A stretch of DNA of 64,000 nt from Pseudomonadota bacterium (GCA_023391095.1 JAEWBN010000019.1:62001-126000), one strand, 5' to 3'; positions 7,776 to 17,211 are shown, counted from the first letter of the stretch. The notes: generated by a model from the sequence alone, not told the origin. Numbers and translations: made by a program.

Positions 7776-9545
7776 ATGGCCGAGAAAATGACAGGCGCCG
7801 AAATGGTGATCCGGGCGCTCACCGATCAGGGAGTCGAGCATATCTTCGGCTATCCCGGCGGCGCTGCATTGCCGATCTATGATGCGATGTTCCAGCAGGA
7901 TTTCGTCAAACACATCCTGGTCCGGCACGAGCAGGGCGCGACCCACATGGCCGAAGGCTATGCCCGTTCTACCGGAAAGCCCGGCGTGGTGCTGGTGACA
8001 TCCGGTCCCGGCGCAACCAATGCCGTCACCGGTCTTACCGATGCCCTCCTCGATTCCATCCCGCTCGTCTGCATCACCGCGCAGGTGCCGACGAACCTGA
8101 TCGGGTCAGATGCCTTCCAGGAATGCGATACTGTCGGCATCACCCGCTCCTGCACCAAGTACAACTATCTCGTGAAGAACGTGGCCGACCTGCCGCGTAT
8201 CCTCCACGAGGCCTTCCACATCGCCACCACCGGCCGCCCCGGTCCCGTGGTGATCGACATCCCAAAGGACGTTCAGTTCGCGGTGGGCGATTACTTCAAG
8301 CCGGACCTCGAAACCCTGCGTCATCAGTCCTATCGCCCGCAGATGGATGGCGACGCCGCTGCCATCGAGGCAGCCGTCGAGCTGATGCTGCGCGCCGAGC
8401 GGCCGATTTTCTACACTGGTGGCGGCGTCATCAACGCCGGCCCGGAAGCGTCCGAAAACCTGCGTGAACTGGCCGAGTTGACCGGCTTTCCGGTGACCTC
8501 GACGCTGATGGGCCTTGGCGCATTCCCGGCCTCCAACTCGCAGTGGATGGGCATGCTCGGCATGCACGGCACCTACGAAGCCAACATGGCCATGCATGAC
8601 TGCGACGTCATGATCAATATCGGCGCACGCTTCGATGACCGCATCACCGGCCGTATCGACGCCTTCTCGCCGCATAGCCGCAAGATCCACGTCGATATCG
8701 ATCCGTCATCGATCAACAAGGTCGTGCGCGTGGATGTGCCGATCGTGGGCGACTGCAACCGTGTGCTGGAGGAGATGATCCGCATCTGGCGCAGCAAGAC
8801 CAATGAGTCGCGGGCTGAAGCCATCGCACCGTGGTGGTCGCAGATCGAGAAGTGGCGTGCCGTCGGCTCGCTCAATTTCACCAACTCGGACACGGTGATC
8901 AAGCCGCAGTGGGCTATCCAGCGTCTCTACGAAGCCACCAGGAAGCAGGCCAAGGAGGTGTTCATCACCACCGAAGTCGGCCAGCACCAGATGTGGGCAG
9001 CCCAGCATTTCCACTTCGACCAGCCAAATCACTGGATGACGTCCGGCGGGCTGGGCACCATGGGCTATGGTCTGCCCGCTGCCGTGGGCGTGCAGGTGGC
9101 GCATCCCGATGCCCTGGTGATCGACATTGCCGGGGAAGCCTCCGTGCAGATGACCATGCAGGAGCTTTCCACGGCAGTGCAGTATCGCCTGCCCATCAAG
9201 GTGTTCATTCTCAACAACGAGCGCATGGGCATGGTCCGTCAGTGGCAGGACCTCCTGCACGGCTCGCGCTACGCCCACTCCTATTCGGAATCGCTGCCCG
9301 ATTTCGTTAAGTTGGCGGAGGCGTACGGTGCCAAGGGCATCAAGTGCGACACCCCAGCCGAGCTGGATGCAGCCATTGCCGAAATGATCGACTATGACGG
9401 TCCGGTGCTCTTCGACGTCCTCGTGGAAAAGGACGAAAACTGCCTGCCGATGATCCCGTCCGGCAAGCCGCATAACGAGATCATCCTGCCCGATACCGCC
9501 AATATCGGCGACATCATCGACGAGAAGGGACGCCAGCTGGTCTAG
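7776..9545 (+). CDS. ilvB: Acetolactate synthase, large catalytic subunit
   Basis: This ThDP-, Mg2+- and FAD-dependent enzyme condenses two pyruvates, or pyruvate with 2-oxobutyrate, in the first common step of valine/leucine and isoleucine synthesis. The 589-residue protein has the N-terminal PYR domain with the catalytic Glu in VRHEQGATHMAEGYARS, a central FAD-binding domain with GARFDDRITG, and a C-terminal PP domain. In the PP domain the usual metal-binding GDA/GDG is GEA (Glu454), with NN following about 30 residues later. The ATG at 7776 is preceded by AGGAAGGG. ilvN starts 22 bases after the stop, so the two are one operon under the upstream attenuator. Confidence 0.97.
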   Translation: MAEKMTGAEMVIRALTDQGVEHIFGYPGGAALPIYDAMFQQDFVKHILVRHEQGATHMAEGYARSTGKPGVVLVTSGPGATNAVTGLTDALLDSIPLVCITAQVPTNLIGSDAFQECDTVGITRSCTKYNYLVKNVADLPRILHEAFHIATTGRPGPVVIDIPKDVQFAVGDYFKPDLETLRHQSYRPQMDGDAAAIEAAVELMLRAERPIFYTGGGVINAGPEASENLRELAELTGFPVTSTLMGLGAFPASNSQWMGMLGMHGTYEANMAMHDCDVMINIGARFDDRITGRIDAFSPHSRKIHVDIDPSSINKVVRVDVPIVGDCNRVLEEMIRIWRSKTNESRAEAIAPWWSQIEKWRAVGSLNFTNSDTVIKPQWAIQRLYEATRKQAKEVFITTEVGQHQMWAAQHFHFDQPNHWMTSGGLGTMGYGLPAAVGVQVAHPDALVIDIAGEASVQMTMQELSTAVQYRLPIKVFILNNERMGMVRQWQDLLHGSRYAHSYSESLPDFVKLAEAYGAKGIKCDTPAELDAAIAEMIDYDGPVLFDVLVEKDENCLPMIPSGKPHNEIILPDTANIGDIIDEKGRQLV

Positions 9546-9567
9546 GCCGGCTGCGGAGGTAAGAGAC

Positions 9568-10122
9568 ATGAATGCACATCTGCAGCCCACCGGTTCGGCC
9601 TATTTCCTGGCAGCGGAAACACAGCAGACCGAACGCCATACCCTGTCTGTTCTGGTCGACAATGAGCCGGGCATCCTCGCCCGTGTTGTGGGCCTGTTTT
9701 CGGCCCGCGGCTACAATATCGAAAGCCTGACTGTCAGCGAGACGGAGCATGATCGGCGACTTAGTCGCATCACCGTTGTCGTGATTGCCACGCCCAAGGT
9801 GCTGGTGCAGATCAAGGCGCAGCTCGAGCGGCTGGTGCCCGTACACCGCGTGCACGATCTGACGGCCGAGGGCGCTTATCTCGAACGCGAATTGGCCCTG
9901 ATCAAGGTCAAGGGCTCGGGCGACCACCGCGCCGAGACGCTGCGTCTGGCCGATGCATTCCGCGCCCAGATCGTTGACGCGACGGTCGAGAGCTTCGTGT
10001 TTGAGGTGACCGGCAAGCCGTCCAAGATCGACAGCTTCATTTCCCTGATGGCGCCGCTGGGCCTAGTGGAAGTGGTCCGCACCGGTCTGGCCGCCATCGC
10101 CCGAGGGCCGGACGGCATGTGA
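9568..10122 (+). CDS. ilvN: Acetolactate synthase, small regulatory subunit
   Basis: A 184-residue regulatory subunit that activates IlvB and confers feedback inhibition by valine. The N-terminal ACT domain reads RHTLSVLVDNEPGILARVVG with the following GYNIESLTVSETE, and the C-terminal ALS_ss_C domain carries an ERELALIKV-type strand. Length and order match the IlvH/IlvN family of alphaproteobacteria. It lies 22 bases after ilvB with GGAGGTAAG before the ATG, and a strong terminator ends the operon. Confidence 0.96.
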   Translation: MNAHLQPTGSAYFLAAETQQTERHTLSVLVDNEPGILARVVGLFSARGYNIESLTVSETEHDRRLSRITVVVIATPKVLVQIKAQLERLVPVHRVHDLTAEGAYLERELALIKVKGSGDHRAETLRLADAFRAQIVDATVESFVFEVTGKPSKIDSFISLMAPLGLVEVVRTGLAAIARGPDGM

Positions 10123-10150
10123 GCCTGCGGTCAGCTTGACCCTTTACCTG

Positions 10151-10190
10151 GGGCGGGGTAGCACAAGGTGTTACCCCGCCCTGGTTTTTT
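10151..10190 (+). terminator. Strong terminator of ilvBN
   Basis: Ten-base perfect arms GGGCGGGGTA (10151-10160) and TACCCCGCCC (10172-10181) enclose an 11-base loop and are followed by TGG and six T (10185-10190). The next start codon lies only three bases beyond the T-run. Confidence 0.9.
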
Positions 10191-10193
10191 CCC

Positions 10194-11084
10194 ATGTCAA
10201 TGCCCGTTTCATCGAATTTGCGCGGCATCGCGCTGATGGTGCTCGCCACCTTCGTCTTTATCGTCAACGACACCTTCATGAAGCTGGCGACAGACGGGCT
10301 GCCGCCATTGCAGGTGCTGTTCCTGCGTGGGGTGGCGGGAACGCTGTGGTGCACGCCACTGGTGCTGTTCAGCGGGCATGCCGCAAGGCTGGGTGGTCTC
10401 GTCAACCAGTGGGTCCTGGCACGCAATTTCTGCGAAGTGCTGGCGGTGCTGTGCTTCATCATTGCCCTTGCCAATATGCCGATTGCCGACGTCACGGCCT
10501 TGGGCCAGGTGGCGCCCATGTTGCTGCTGATCGGCGTCTCCATCGTTTATGGCGACAAGATTGGCGTCGTGCGCATGGTGCTGATCGCCCTGGGCTTCGT
10601 CGGAGCGCTGCTTGTGGCCCAGCCCGGCGGCACCAGCTTTACGGCCTATGCCTTCCTCGGCTTTGGCAGTGCGCTTTTTACGGCAGCGCGCGATACCGTC
10701 GGCCGCAAGGTACCGGCTCAGATACCGTCGCTGATCGTGGCCTATTGCACGCTGATCCTGGTGATGATCTGCGCGGGGATCGCGACGCTGCTGTTTGAAG
10801 ACTGGGTCGTTCCCACGCAGCGGCACCTGCTGCTGCTGGCCGGGTCAGGCTTCTTCCTGACCCTGGGGCACCTTTTCATCTTCATGGCCTACCGGGCCGG
10901 CGCCACAAGTGCGGTTGCTCCTTTCATGTACATGTTCACCGTTTGGGCGGTGATATCGGGCATGGTGGTGTTCCAGACACTGCCGAACAGCCTGGCGCTC
11001 GCCGGCATTGCGCTGATCCTTGCCAGTGGCGTCGCGGTGGCGCTGCTCGACGAGCGCAAGCGGCGCTTGCTTGTGACGGCGTAA
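10194..11084 (+). CDS. EamA/DMT family transporter
   Basis: A 296-residue membrane protein with about ten hydrophobic helices in two EamA repeats, the drug/metabolite transporter layout. Members export or import amino acids, nucleosides or other small metabolites; nothing here fixes the substrate, though its place directly behind ilvBN makes an amino-acid exporter possible (inference). The ATG at 10194, or another at 10200, comes straight after the ilvBN terminator and has no purine-rich ribosome site, so initiation is unusual. An in-frame ATG at 10236 inside the first helix looks less likely because it would trim that helix. Confidence 0.85.
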   Translation: MSMPVSSNLRGIALMVLATFVFIVNDTFMKLATDGLPPLQVLFLRGVAGTLWCTPLVLFSGHAARLGGLVNQWVLARNFCEVLAVLCFIIALANMPIADVTALGQVAPMLLLIGVSIVYGDKIGVVRMVLIALGFVGALLVAQPGGTSFTAYAFLGFGSALFTAARDTVGRKVPAQIPSLIVAYCTLILVMICAGIATLLFEDWVVPTQRHLLLLAGSGFFLTLGHLFIFMAYRAGATSAVAPFMYMFTVWAVISGMVVFQTLPNSLALAGIALILASGVAVALLDERKRRLLVTA

Positions 11085-11162
11085 TCGCATTCATCACAAG
11101 GAAGCATTGGGCGGCAGAGCCATGTTGATGTATGGCAGCCGCACGAACCTTCAGGCTGTGCC

Positions 11163-11909
11163 ATGACCCTTCTTTCCGTCAATCTCAACGCCGTCGCCCA
11201 GTTGCGCAACCGCCGCGACCTGCCTTGGCCCAGCGTGACCGGGATTGCCCGCGTCGTGCTTGATGCGGGCGCGAGCGGCATCACCGTGCATCCGCGCCCC
11301 GATGAGCGCCATATCCGGCGCAGTGATGTGCATGAGCTTGCAGCGCTCCTGCGGGCCGAATATCCGCAGGCCGAATTCAATATCGAGGGCTATCCCAGCG
11401 AGGATTTCCTGGCGCTGGTCGAGCAGGTGGTGCCGCATCAAGTGACGCTTGTGCCGGACGATCCGGCTCAGGCTACGTCCGACCATGGCTGGGATTTCGT
11501 GGGGCAGGCGGATTTGATCACCCGCGTCACGGCCCGGATCAAAGCCGGTGGTATGCGTGTTTCGTTGTTCGCCGACCCCGACGCCGGTGTAGCGGGAATG
11601 GCGGCGGCCAAGGCGACTGGTGCGGACCGGGTCGAGCTGTTTACCGGACCCTATGGCGCCTGTTTTGCCGATTCGGTGCGCGCCGAGACCGAACTGGTCG
11701 CTTTGTCGGACACGTGTTCGGCAGCGCAGGCCCAAGGACTGGGTGTCAATGCCGGGCATGATCTGACGCTCGCCAACATACCGGCCTTTCAGCGGATGGT
11801 GCCTGGTGTGGCTGAGGTGTCCATCGGCCATGGAATCACTGCCGATGCCCTTCTTTTAGGTTTTGCCGAGGCGACACGGCGCTACCTTGAGGCGCTTCAG
11901 CGCGGCTGA
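11163..11909 (+). CDS. pdxJ: Pyridoxine 5'-phosphate synthase
   Basis: PdxJ condenses 1-deoxy-xylulose 5-phosphate with 3-amino-2-oxopropyl phosphate to form pyridoxine 5'-phosphate (the DXP-dependent vitamin B6 route). The 248-residue TIM barrel has the N-terminal LSVNLNAVAQLRNRR, GASGITVHPRPDERHI with substrate-binding His and Arg, the catalytic Glu in NIEGYPSEDF, and a C-terminal VSIGHGITADALLLG phosphate loop. It stands alone here: acpS, which often accompanies pdxJ elsewhere, is not adjacent. Confidence 0.96.
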   Translation: MTLLSVNLNAVAQLRNRRDLPWPSVTGIARVVLDAGASGITVHPRPDERHIRRSDVHELAALLRAEYPQAEFNIEGYPSEDFLALVEQVVPHQVTLVPDDPAQATSDHGWDFVGQADLITRVTARIKAGGMRVSLFADPDAGVAGMAAAKATGADRVELFTGPYGACFADSVRAETELVALSDTCSAAQAQGLGVNAGHDLTLANIPAFQRMVPGVAEVSIGHGITADALLLGFAEATRRYLEALQRG

Positions 11910-12150
11910 ACCAATCGGTCCGACTGTTCCGATTTGCCGAACGATCCGTCATCGGCGGGGCGATGATCCACTTTCACGGCTGCGCCAACGCGTAAGTACG
12001 GCAGGAAATCCCTTAAGCCACAAAAGGTTACATGATTGTGCCTTAGGGAAGCTAGTGTCCCTCAAGGACAAAAAGGTGCGCTCTTGAGAAGTTTCGTGGC
12101 AGGCACATATATCGCCTCAGTTACGATTTGTTACTAAGGAGGGCATCGAA

Positions 12151-12741
12151 ATGTCCAAGCTCAAGATCGGCGTCATCATCTCGTCTACCCGTCCCACCCG
12201 CTTTGGCGAACTGCCGGCAAAGTGGATCCTCGACAAGGCCAACGAGCGTCCGGAAATCGAAGCGGAACTGGTCGACCTGCGCGACTTCAACCTGCCGTTT
12301 TTCGACGAAGTTGCCTCCAACGCCTGGGCTCCCTCGCAGAACCCGGAAGCCGTGCGCTGGCAGAAGAAGATCGGTGAGTTCGACGGCTTTATCTTCGTCG
12401 TGGCTGAATATAACCGCGCCATTACCGGCGCGCTGAAGAACGCCATCGACCAGGCCTATGTCGAGTGGAACAAGAAGGCTTTCGGTGCCTTCGGTTACGG
12501 TAGCGTCGGTGGTGCCCGCGCCATCGAAAACCTGCGGACCATCGGCGTCGAGTTGCAGATGGTTTCGACCCGTTCTGCCGTTCACCTCGGTGGCGCAGAC
12601 TTCTTTTCGGTGCATCCGGGCTTCGGCGGCACCAAGACCCTCAACGACATCGAGGGCTCGATCGGCCAGTCGGCAAACGACATGCTGGATCAGCTGATCT
12701 GGTGGGGCAACGCCACCAAGGCTGCCCGCTCGGCTCAGTAA
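12151..12741 (+). CDS. NADPH-dependent FMN reductase
   Basis: A 196-residue flavodoxin-fold protein of the NADPH-dependent FMN reductase family (chromate/quinone reductase-like). The FMN phosphate loop is SSTRPTRFG at about 11-19, and VAEYNRAITGALKNAIDQ with FGYGSVGGARA supplies the isoalloxazine contacts. Such enzymes reduce quinones or free flavin with NAD(P)H and help against oxidative stress. An excellent ribosome site, AAGGAGGG, lies ahead of the ATG. The 241-base region before it carries promoter-like AT-rich stretches, so the gene probably has its own promoter. A terminator follows. Confidence 0.9.
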   Translation: MSKLKIGVIISSTRPTRFGELPAKWILDKANERPEIEAELVDLRDFNLPFFDEVASNAWAPSQNPEAVRWQKKIGEFDGFIFVVAEYNRAITGALKNAIDQAYVEWNKKAFGAFGYGSVGGARAIENLRTIGVELQMVSTRSAVHLGGADFFSVHPGFGGTKTLNDIEGSIGQSANDMLDQLIWWGNATKAARSAQ

Positions 12742-12776
12742 GCCCCGAAGACCTCCAAAGTTTTCTTTGCCTTTCG

Positions 12777-12807
12777 AAAAGGTCGTTCCGCAAGGAGCGG
12801 CCTTTTT
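12777..12807 (+). terminator. Terminator after the FMN reductase gene
   Basis: AAAAGGTCGTTCC (12777-12789) pairs with GGAGCGGCCTTTT (12794-12806), two positions being G-T wobbles, around a GCAA tetraloop; five T in a row end it. Confidence 0.88.
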
Positions 12808-12900
12808 GATTTTGAACCTGCTCTCGCAGTTTGAGTTGTATGTGACCGGGGGCGGGTGTATAGCGGCGCCCGCCTTGTAACAGCGAGAGCGCCACAGCTC

Positions 12901-14823
12901 ATGACGCAGACGAATGCGCCCGGTCCGCAGACCGGTGTCGTAGCGACCGAAAAGGCCAGCCACGAGAAATCCACTCTTCCGCTCCTGACCCTGGGAGCAA
13001 TCGGTGTCGTTTATGGCGATATCGGCACGAGCCCCATCTATGCCTTCCGGCAGGCGACGCAGGTGCGCCCCGGCGTGGCTGCCAGTGACGTCGAGATATT
13101 GGGGCTGCTTTCCCTGATCGTCTGGGCCCTGACCCTGACGGTCGCGGTCAAATACGTGTTCTTCGTCACCCGTGCCGACAACAATGGGGAGGGTGGCACG
13201 CTCAGCCTGATGGCCCTGGCGCGCAAGACCTTCACAAACCCGCCCGCCTGGATCACTGTGCTCGGTGTGCTGGGCGCGGCGCTGTTTTTCGGCGATGCGA
13301 TCATCACTCCCGCGATTTCGGTGCTTTCCGCCGTTGAGGGGCTCGATCTCGTGGCGCCTGGCATGGGCCGCTGGGTCGTTCCAATCACGTTGGTCATCAT
13401 CCTCGGCATCTTTGCCGTGCAGCGGTTCGGGACCGCAAAAGTCTCCATTGTCTTTGGTCCGATAACCGCCGTGTGGTTCCTGACCCTCGGGATTTCCGGC
13501 CTCGTGCACATCGTGGCCAATCCGGAGGTTCTCGCTGCGCTTAACCCATTTCTGGGGCTGCAATTTCTGTTCACGCATGTCGGCATTGCCTTTGTCGTCA
13601 TGGGCGCGATCTTTCTGGCCGTGACCGGTGCCGAGGCCCTTTATGTCGATCTGGGGCATTTTGGCCGGAAGCCCATAGTCCTGGCGTGGTTCGGCCTCGT
13701 TTTTCCCTGCCTGCTCCTTAACTACTTCGGCCAGGGGGCCTTCGTTCTGGCGGCGGGGGTGGAGAATGTCGAAAGTCCTTTCTTTGAAATGCAGCCCGAA
13801 TGGGCGCTGCTGCCCTTTGTGATCCTTGCCACCATGGCGACGATCATCGCCAGTCAGGCCGTGATCACCGGGACCTATAGCCTCACCCAGCAGGCCATCG
13901 CCCTCAACATGCTGCCGCGAATGGTGGTCCAGCATACGTCCGCGACCCAGAGCGGGCAGATCTATATGCCGCAGATCAACACCATGCTCATGGTCGGGGT
14001 GTTGGTGCTGGTGGCCATGTTCGGCAGTTCTGCTGCGCTTTCAAATGCTTATGGCATCGCCGTTTCCGGCGTGATGCTGGTGACGCTGGCTTTGCTGGTG
14101 GTCGTGATGTGGCGCAACTGGAAGTGGCATCCTGCTATCGTCGTCGGTTTCGGGGTCGTTTTTGCCATTATCGACGGCGCGTTCTTTGCCGCAAATGCCG
14201 CCAAGCTTTTCCAGGGTGGCTGGGTGCCCGCGGTCGTTGCGGCCTTGGTCGGGGTGCTGATGTGGAGCTGGATGGCGGGCCGGAAACGGCTGGCGGAAAA
14301 GACGCGGCGGGATGAGGTGCCGCTGGAGTTTCTGGTCAACAACCTGGCAAAGAAGAAGCCGACGACGGTGCCGGGGACGGCGATTTTCCTGACGTCGGAT
14401 GTGGAGGGCGCACCGACGGCGTTGCTGCATTCGCTCAAGCATTACAAGGTCTTACACGAGCAGAACGTGATCCTCACGGTCCGCACTTCGACCTCGCCGC
14501 GGGTGCCGGATGATGAGAAGGTGACGATCGATGCCTATAACGAGTTGTTCTTCAGGGTGGTTGTGACCTTCGGCTTCATGGAAAGTCCCAATATTCCCAA
14601 GGCTTTAGCTTTGGCGCGGAAGCTGGGGTGGAAGTTCGACATCATGTCGACGTCGTTCTTCCTGTCGCGGCGTTCGTTGAAGCTGGGGCAGAAGGGCGGG
14701 GTCGTAAGGTTCTGGCAGGACAGGCTTTTTATCCGCCTGGCGCGCAATGCCAGTGACGCGACCGAGTATTTCCATATTCCCACCGGGCGCGTGGTGGAGA
14801 TCGGCACACAGGTTATCATCTGA
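12901..14823 (+). CDS. kup: Kup potassium uptake transporter
   Basis: A 640-residue K+/H+ symporter of the Kup/HAK family. The first helix carries GAIGVVYGDIGTSPIYAF, the family hallmark, followed by the GEGGTLSLMALAR motif and about 12 membrane spans up to residue 450. The last 190 residues form the cytosolic tail, with VPGTAIFLTS typical of the family. The ATG at 12901 is chosen because translation from an in-frame ATG at 12856 would add 15 residues without family resemblance. A long inverted repeat separates it from the convergent PAP2-like gene. Confidence 0.95.
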   Translation: MTQTNAPGPQTGVVATEKASHEKSTLPLLTLGAIGVVYGDIGTSPIYAFRQATQVRPGVAASDVEILGLLSLIVWALTLTVAVKYVFFVTRADNNGEGGTLSLMALARKTFTNPPAWITVLGVLGAALFFGDAIITPAISVLSAVEGLDLVAPGMGRWVVPITLVIILGIFAVQRFGTAKVSIVFGPITAVWFLTLGISGLVHIVANPEVLAALNPFLGLQFLFTHVGIAFVVMGAIFLAVTGAEALYVDLGHFGRKPIVLAWFGLVFPCLLLNYFGQGAFVLAAGVENVESPFFEMQPEWALLPFVILATMATIIASQAVITGTYSLTQQAIALNMLPRMVVQHTSATQSGQIYMPQINTMLMVGVLVLVAMFGSSAALSNAYGIAVSGVMLVTLALLVVVMWRNWKWHPAIVVGFGVVFAIIDGAFFAANAAKLFQGGWVPAVVAALVGVLMWSWMAGRKRLAEKTRRDEVPLEFLVNNLAKKKPTTVPGTAIFLTSDVEGAPTALLHSLKHYKVLHEQNVILTVRTSTSPRVPDDEKVTIDAYNELFFRVVVTFGFMESPNIPKALALARKLGWKFDIMSTSFFLSRRSLKLGQKGGVVRFWQDRLFIRLARNASDATEYFHIPTGRVVEIGTQVII

Positions 14824-14846
14824 GGCGAATTGGTTGGCAGACTGTT

Positions 14847-14878
14847 GACGTTGAGCCTTGCGTTAAGGGCTCAACGTC
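14847..14878. terminator. Inverted repeat between convergent genes
   Basis: A perfect 11-bp stem (GACGTTGAGCC at 14847-14857 with GGCTCAACGTC at 14868-14878) with a 10-base loop lies between the 3' ends of kup and the PAP2-like gene. No T-run follows on either side, so it may be a Rho-independent terminator of low efficiency or an mRNA 3'-end stabiliser. Confidence 0.55.
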
Positions 14879-14904
14879 GCAGATCGGTCACTTGAGGTGA
14901 AAGC

Positions 14905-16020
14905 CTACTGGCTGCGCGCGAAAACCGGGGCTTCCTGCGGCTGCGGGACGGGGGTGTGCCAGCGCAGGCGCGGCAGAACCGGCCAGAGTTTGCGCAGGGC
15001 CCAATAAAGACCGGTGACCACGACCAGCGAGACATAGCCGTCGATGGCGTAGTGCCAGCCGAGATAGACCGAGCTGAACTGGATGAGCGCCACATAGGCC
15101 CAAACGACGGAACCGAGCTTGCGGGAATACTCGCCGGCAAAAAGCGCGATGACGGTGATCAGGGCGACGTGCATGGACGGGAAGGCGGAAATGCCCGAGC
15201 CCAGACCCAGTTGGCCGCTGGCGTGCAGGTACCAGAGATATTCCTGGAAGGTCGAGGCGGAGCCGGGCAGGTGGCTCGTCAGGGTCACGAAGGCGTTCTG
15301 GTCGGCAAAGCGGGCGACGTCGCCGGTGACGCGGCCGTAGTAGACGGGGCCAGCCGACAGGAACTGGCTGGCCAGCACCGTGCCAACCACGATCCAGCTG
15401 CCGAACCAGGTGAAGGCAAAGCGCAGGCGCACGGCATTGGTGCGCGGCGAGGTGACCACAAAATAGAGGACGAAGTAGCAGACGATGAACCAAAGCACGT
15501 TGTAGTTCATCTCGATGACGCGCAGGACCCATTCGTGCTTGGAGAAGCTGTAGAGCAGGTGGAACGGGTCGACGCCGAAATGGAGCATCTTGTCGATGTC
15601 GGCGTGCAGCTGATCGAGCGGAAAGCCTGCCCGTTCGGGGAACGAGGTCTTGATGGACGAAAAGGTGCTGGTGAAGAGCAGGCCGCCGGTCATCAGAAAG
15701 ACCGTGCCGGCGATGTAGCGGGCCAGCCGGCGCGGCCAGAACATGGTGCGGTAGGCCAGGATCTTGCGACCGCTGGTGCGCATGGCGATGTGGATGGCGC
15801 CGATCGTGAAAACGAATAGCGGGCCGAAGATGCCGAAGTTGACGGACCACTTGAAGGCGTAGGTGTCCAGCATGCCGAGCACGTCGTGGCCGGTGGCCAC
15901 GACATATAGGGTGCCGACCAGAAAAAAGCTTCCGGTCATGATGTAAAGCGGCAAGTCACTGCGCAATGCCGAAAGAAATTCGGTCAGATAACGCTGCCTT
16001 GTGTGGCTGTGCTGAAGCAT
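14905..16020 (-). CDS. PAP2 superfamily membrane phosphatase/inositolphosphotransferase-like
   Basis: A 371-residue polytopic protein whose C-terminal third carries PAP2-type motifs: SAFPSMHVA with the catalytic His region and GWHYAIDGY with the second His and Asp. The first two thirds hold several additional membrane helices. This matches the PAP2_3 (Aur1/Ipt1-like) group, which acts on lipid phosphates or transfers head groups at the membrane. The canonical KxxxxxxRP first motif is not obvious, as in that subgroup. The substrate is unknown; lipid A, phosphatidic acid or undecaprenyl-linked phosphates are options. The gene is monocistronic as far as can be seen. Confidence 0.8.
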   Translation of the reverse strand: MLQHSHTRQRYLTEFLSALRSDLPLYIMTGSFFLVGTLYVVATGHDVLGMLDTYAFKWSVNFGIFGPLFVFTIGAIHIAMRTSGRKILAYRTMFWPRRLARYIAGTVFLMTGGLLFTSTFSSIKTSFPERAGFPLDQLHADIDKMLHFGVDPFHLLYSFSKHEWVLRVIEMNYNVLWFIVCYFVLYFVVTSPRTNAVRLRFAFTWFGSWIVVGTVLASQFLSAGPVYYGRVTGDVARFADQNAFVTLTSHLPGSASTFQEYLWYLHASGQLGLGSGISAFPSMHVALITVIALFAGEYSRKLGSVVWAYVALIQFSSVYLGWHYAIDGYVSLVVVTGLYWALRKLWPVLPRLRWHTPVPQPQEAPVFARSQ

Positions 16021-16071
16021 TGATGGGCCCCCATTTGCTTCAGCACTAGCCTAACCTGCCTTAAAATTGGG

Positions 16072-17211
16072 TTAGGTGGACGGCGCAAAGCCATGCAAAC
16101 CCATGGCCTTGTCATGCTCACGGACCCGGCGCGCCTGTATCGGGTAGAGCTCGTAGCTGGTGTCGCCCAATTGCGAGGCGGCATGGGCCGGCCAATTGGG
16201 ATCGTCCAGCGCGCCGCGTGCCAGGGCGATGAAATCGGCTTCGCCCCGTTCCAGGATCGCTTCTGCCGACTCAACGTCGCTCAGCAGACCAACGGCCATG
16301 GTGGGGATATCGGCGCCATTGCGCACCGCGCTGGCGAAGGGAACCTGATAGGCCGGGGCCGACGCGATACGGCCTTGCGCCAGGCCACCGCTTGAGCAGT
16401 CGATGGCGTCGACGCCGCGCGCCTTGAGTTCGCGCGCCAGCACCACACTGTCCTCGACCTGCCAGCCTTCGGGGGTGTTGTCGCTGACCGAAAGGCGGAC
16501 GAGGAGCGGTTTGTGCTCGGGCCACACGGCGCGGACGGCCTCGGTGACTTCGAGCACCAGACGCATGCGGTTTTCGCGGCTGCCGCCATACTCGTCGGTG
16601 CGGTGATTGGAGAGGGGCGAGAGGAACTGGTTGAGCAGGTAGCCATGAGCTGCGTGGATTTCGACCGTTTCGAAGCCGGCCTGTTCGGCGCGCTGGGCAG
16701 CGGCGACGAAGCCGTCGATGACGCGGCGGATGCCAGCCTTGTCGAGTTCAGTCGGGACCTGGAAATCGGGATTGGCCGGATCATGGGACTCGGCGCTGGG
16801 CGCGACGGGCTGCCAATGCTCGAAGCCGACGGCGCGGCGCTGTTCTTCGGCGGCCAGTTGTTCGGGACCGGTCCAGGACACCGGGGTGGACGCCTTGCGC
16901 CCGGCATGGGCGAGCTGGATACCGGCCGCGGTGCCGTATTGATGGAGAAAGTCCACGATGCGGGCGAGCGGGGCGATGTGCTCATCCTTCCACAGGCCCA
17001 GATCGCCGTAGGAGATGCGGGCTTCGGGCAGGACGCCGGTGGCTTCGAGGATCACGAGGCCAAAGCCGCCCAGCGCGAAACGCCCCAAGTGAACCAGGTG
17101 CCAGTCATTGGCGAAACCGTCGATGGACGAATACTGGCACATGGGGGCGACGACAGTGCGGTTGCGGAGCGTGAGCCCGCGAAGCGTAGTGGACGATAGC
17201 AGCTTGGACAT
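16072..17211 (-). CDS. NADH:flavin oxidoreductase/old yellow enzyme (YqjM/NamA-like)
   Basis: A 379-residue FMN-containing TIM-barrel ene-reductase. The N-terminus has TVVAPMCQYSSIDG, with Cys25 at the position of the redox-tuning Cys of YqjM, and the FMN-binding AAHGYLLNQFLSPLSNHRTDEYGG with the substrate-binding His pair region. The length and the Cys put it in the thermophilic-like YqjM class rather than the classical OYE class. It reduces activated C=C bonds of enones and nitro compounds using NADPH. AGGAAG precedes the ATG. Confidence 0.93.
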   Translation of the reverse strand: MSKLLSSTTLRGLTLRNRTVVAPMCQYSSIDGFANDWHLVHLGRFALGGFGLVILEATGVLPEARISYGDLGLWKDEHIAPLARIVDFLHQYGTAAGIQLAHAGRKASTPVSWTGPEQLAAEEQRRAVGFEHWQPVAPSAESHDPANPDFQVPTELDKAGIRRVIDGFVAAAQRAEQAGFETVEIHAAHGYLLNQFLSPLSNHRTDEYGGSRENRMRLVLEVTEAVRAVWPEHKPLLVRLSVSDNTPEGWQVEDSVVLARELKARGVDAIDCSSGGLAQGRIASAPAYQVPFASAVRNGADIPTMAVGLLSDVESAEAILERGEADFIALARGALDDPNWPAHAASQLGDTSYELYPIQARRVREHDKAMGLHGFAPST

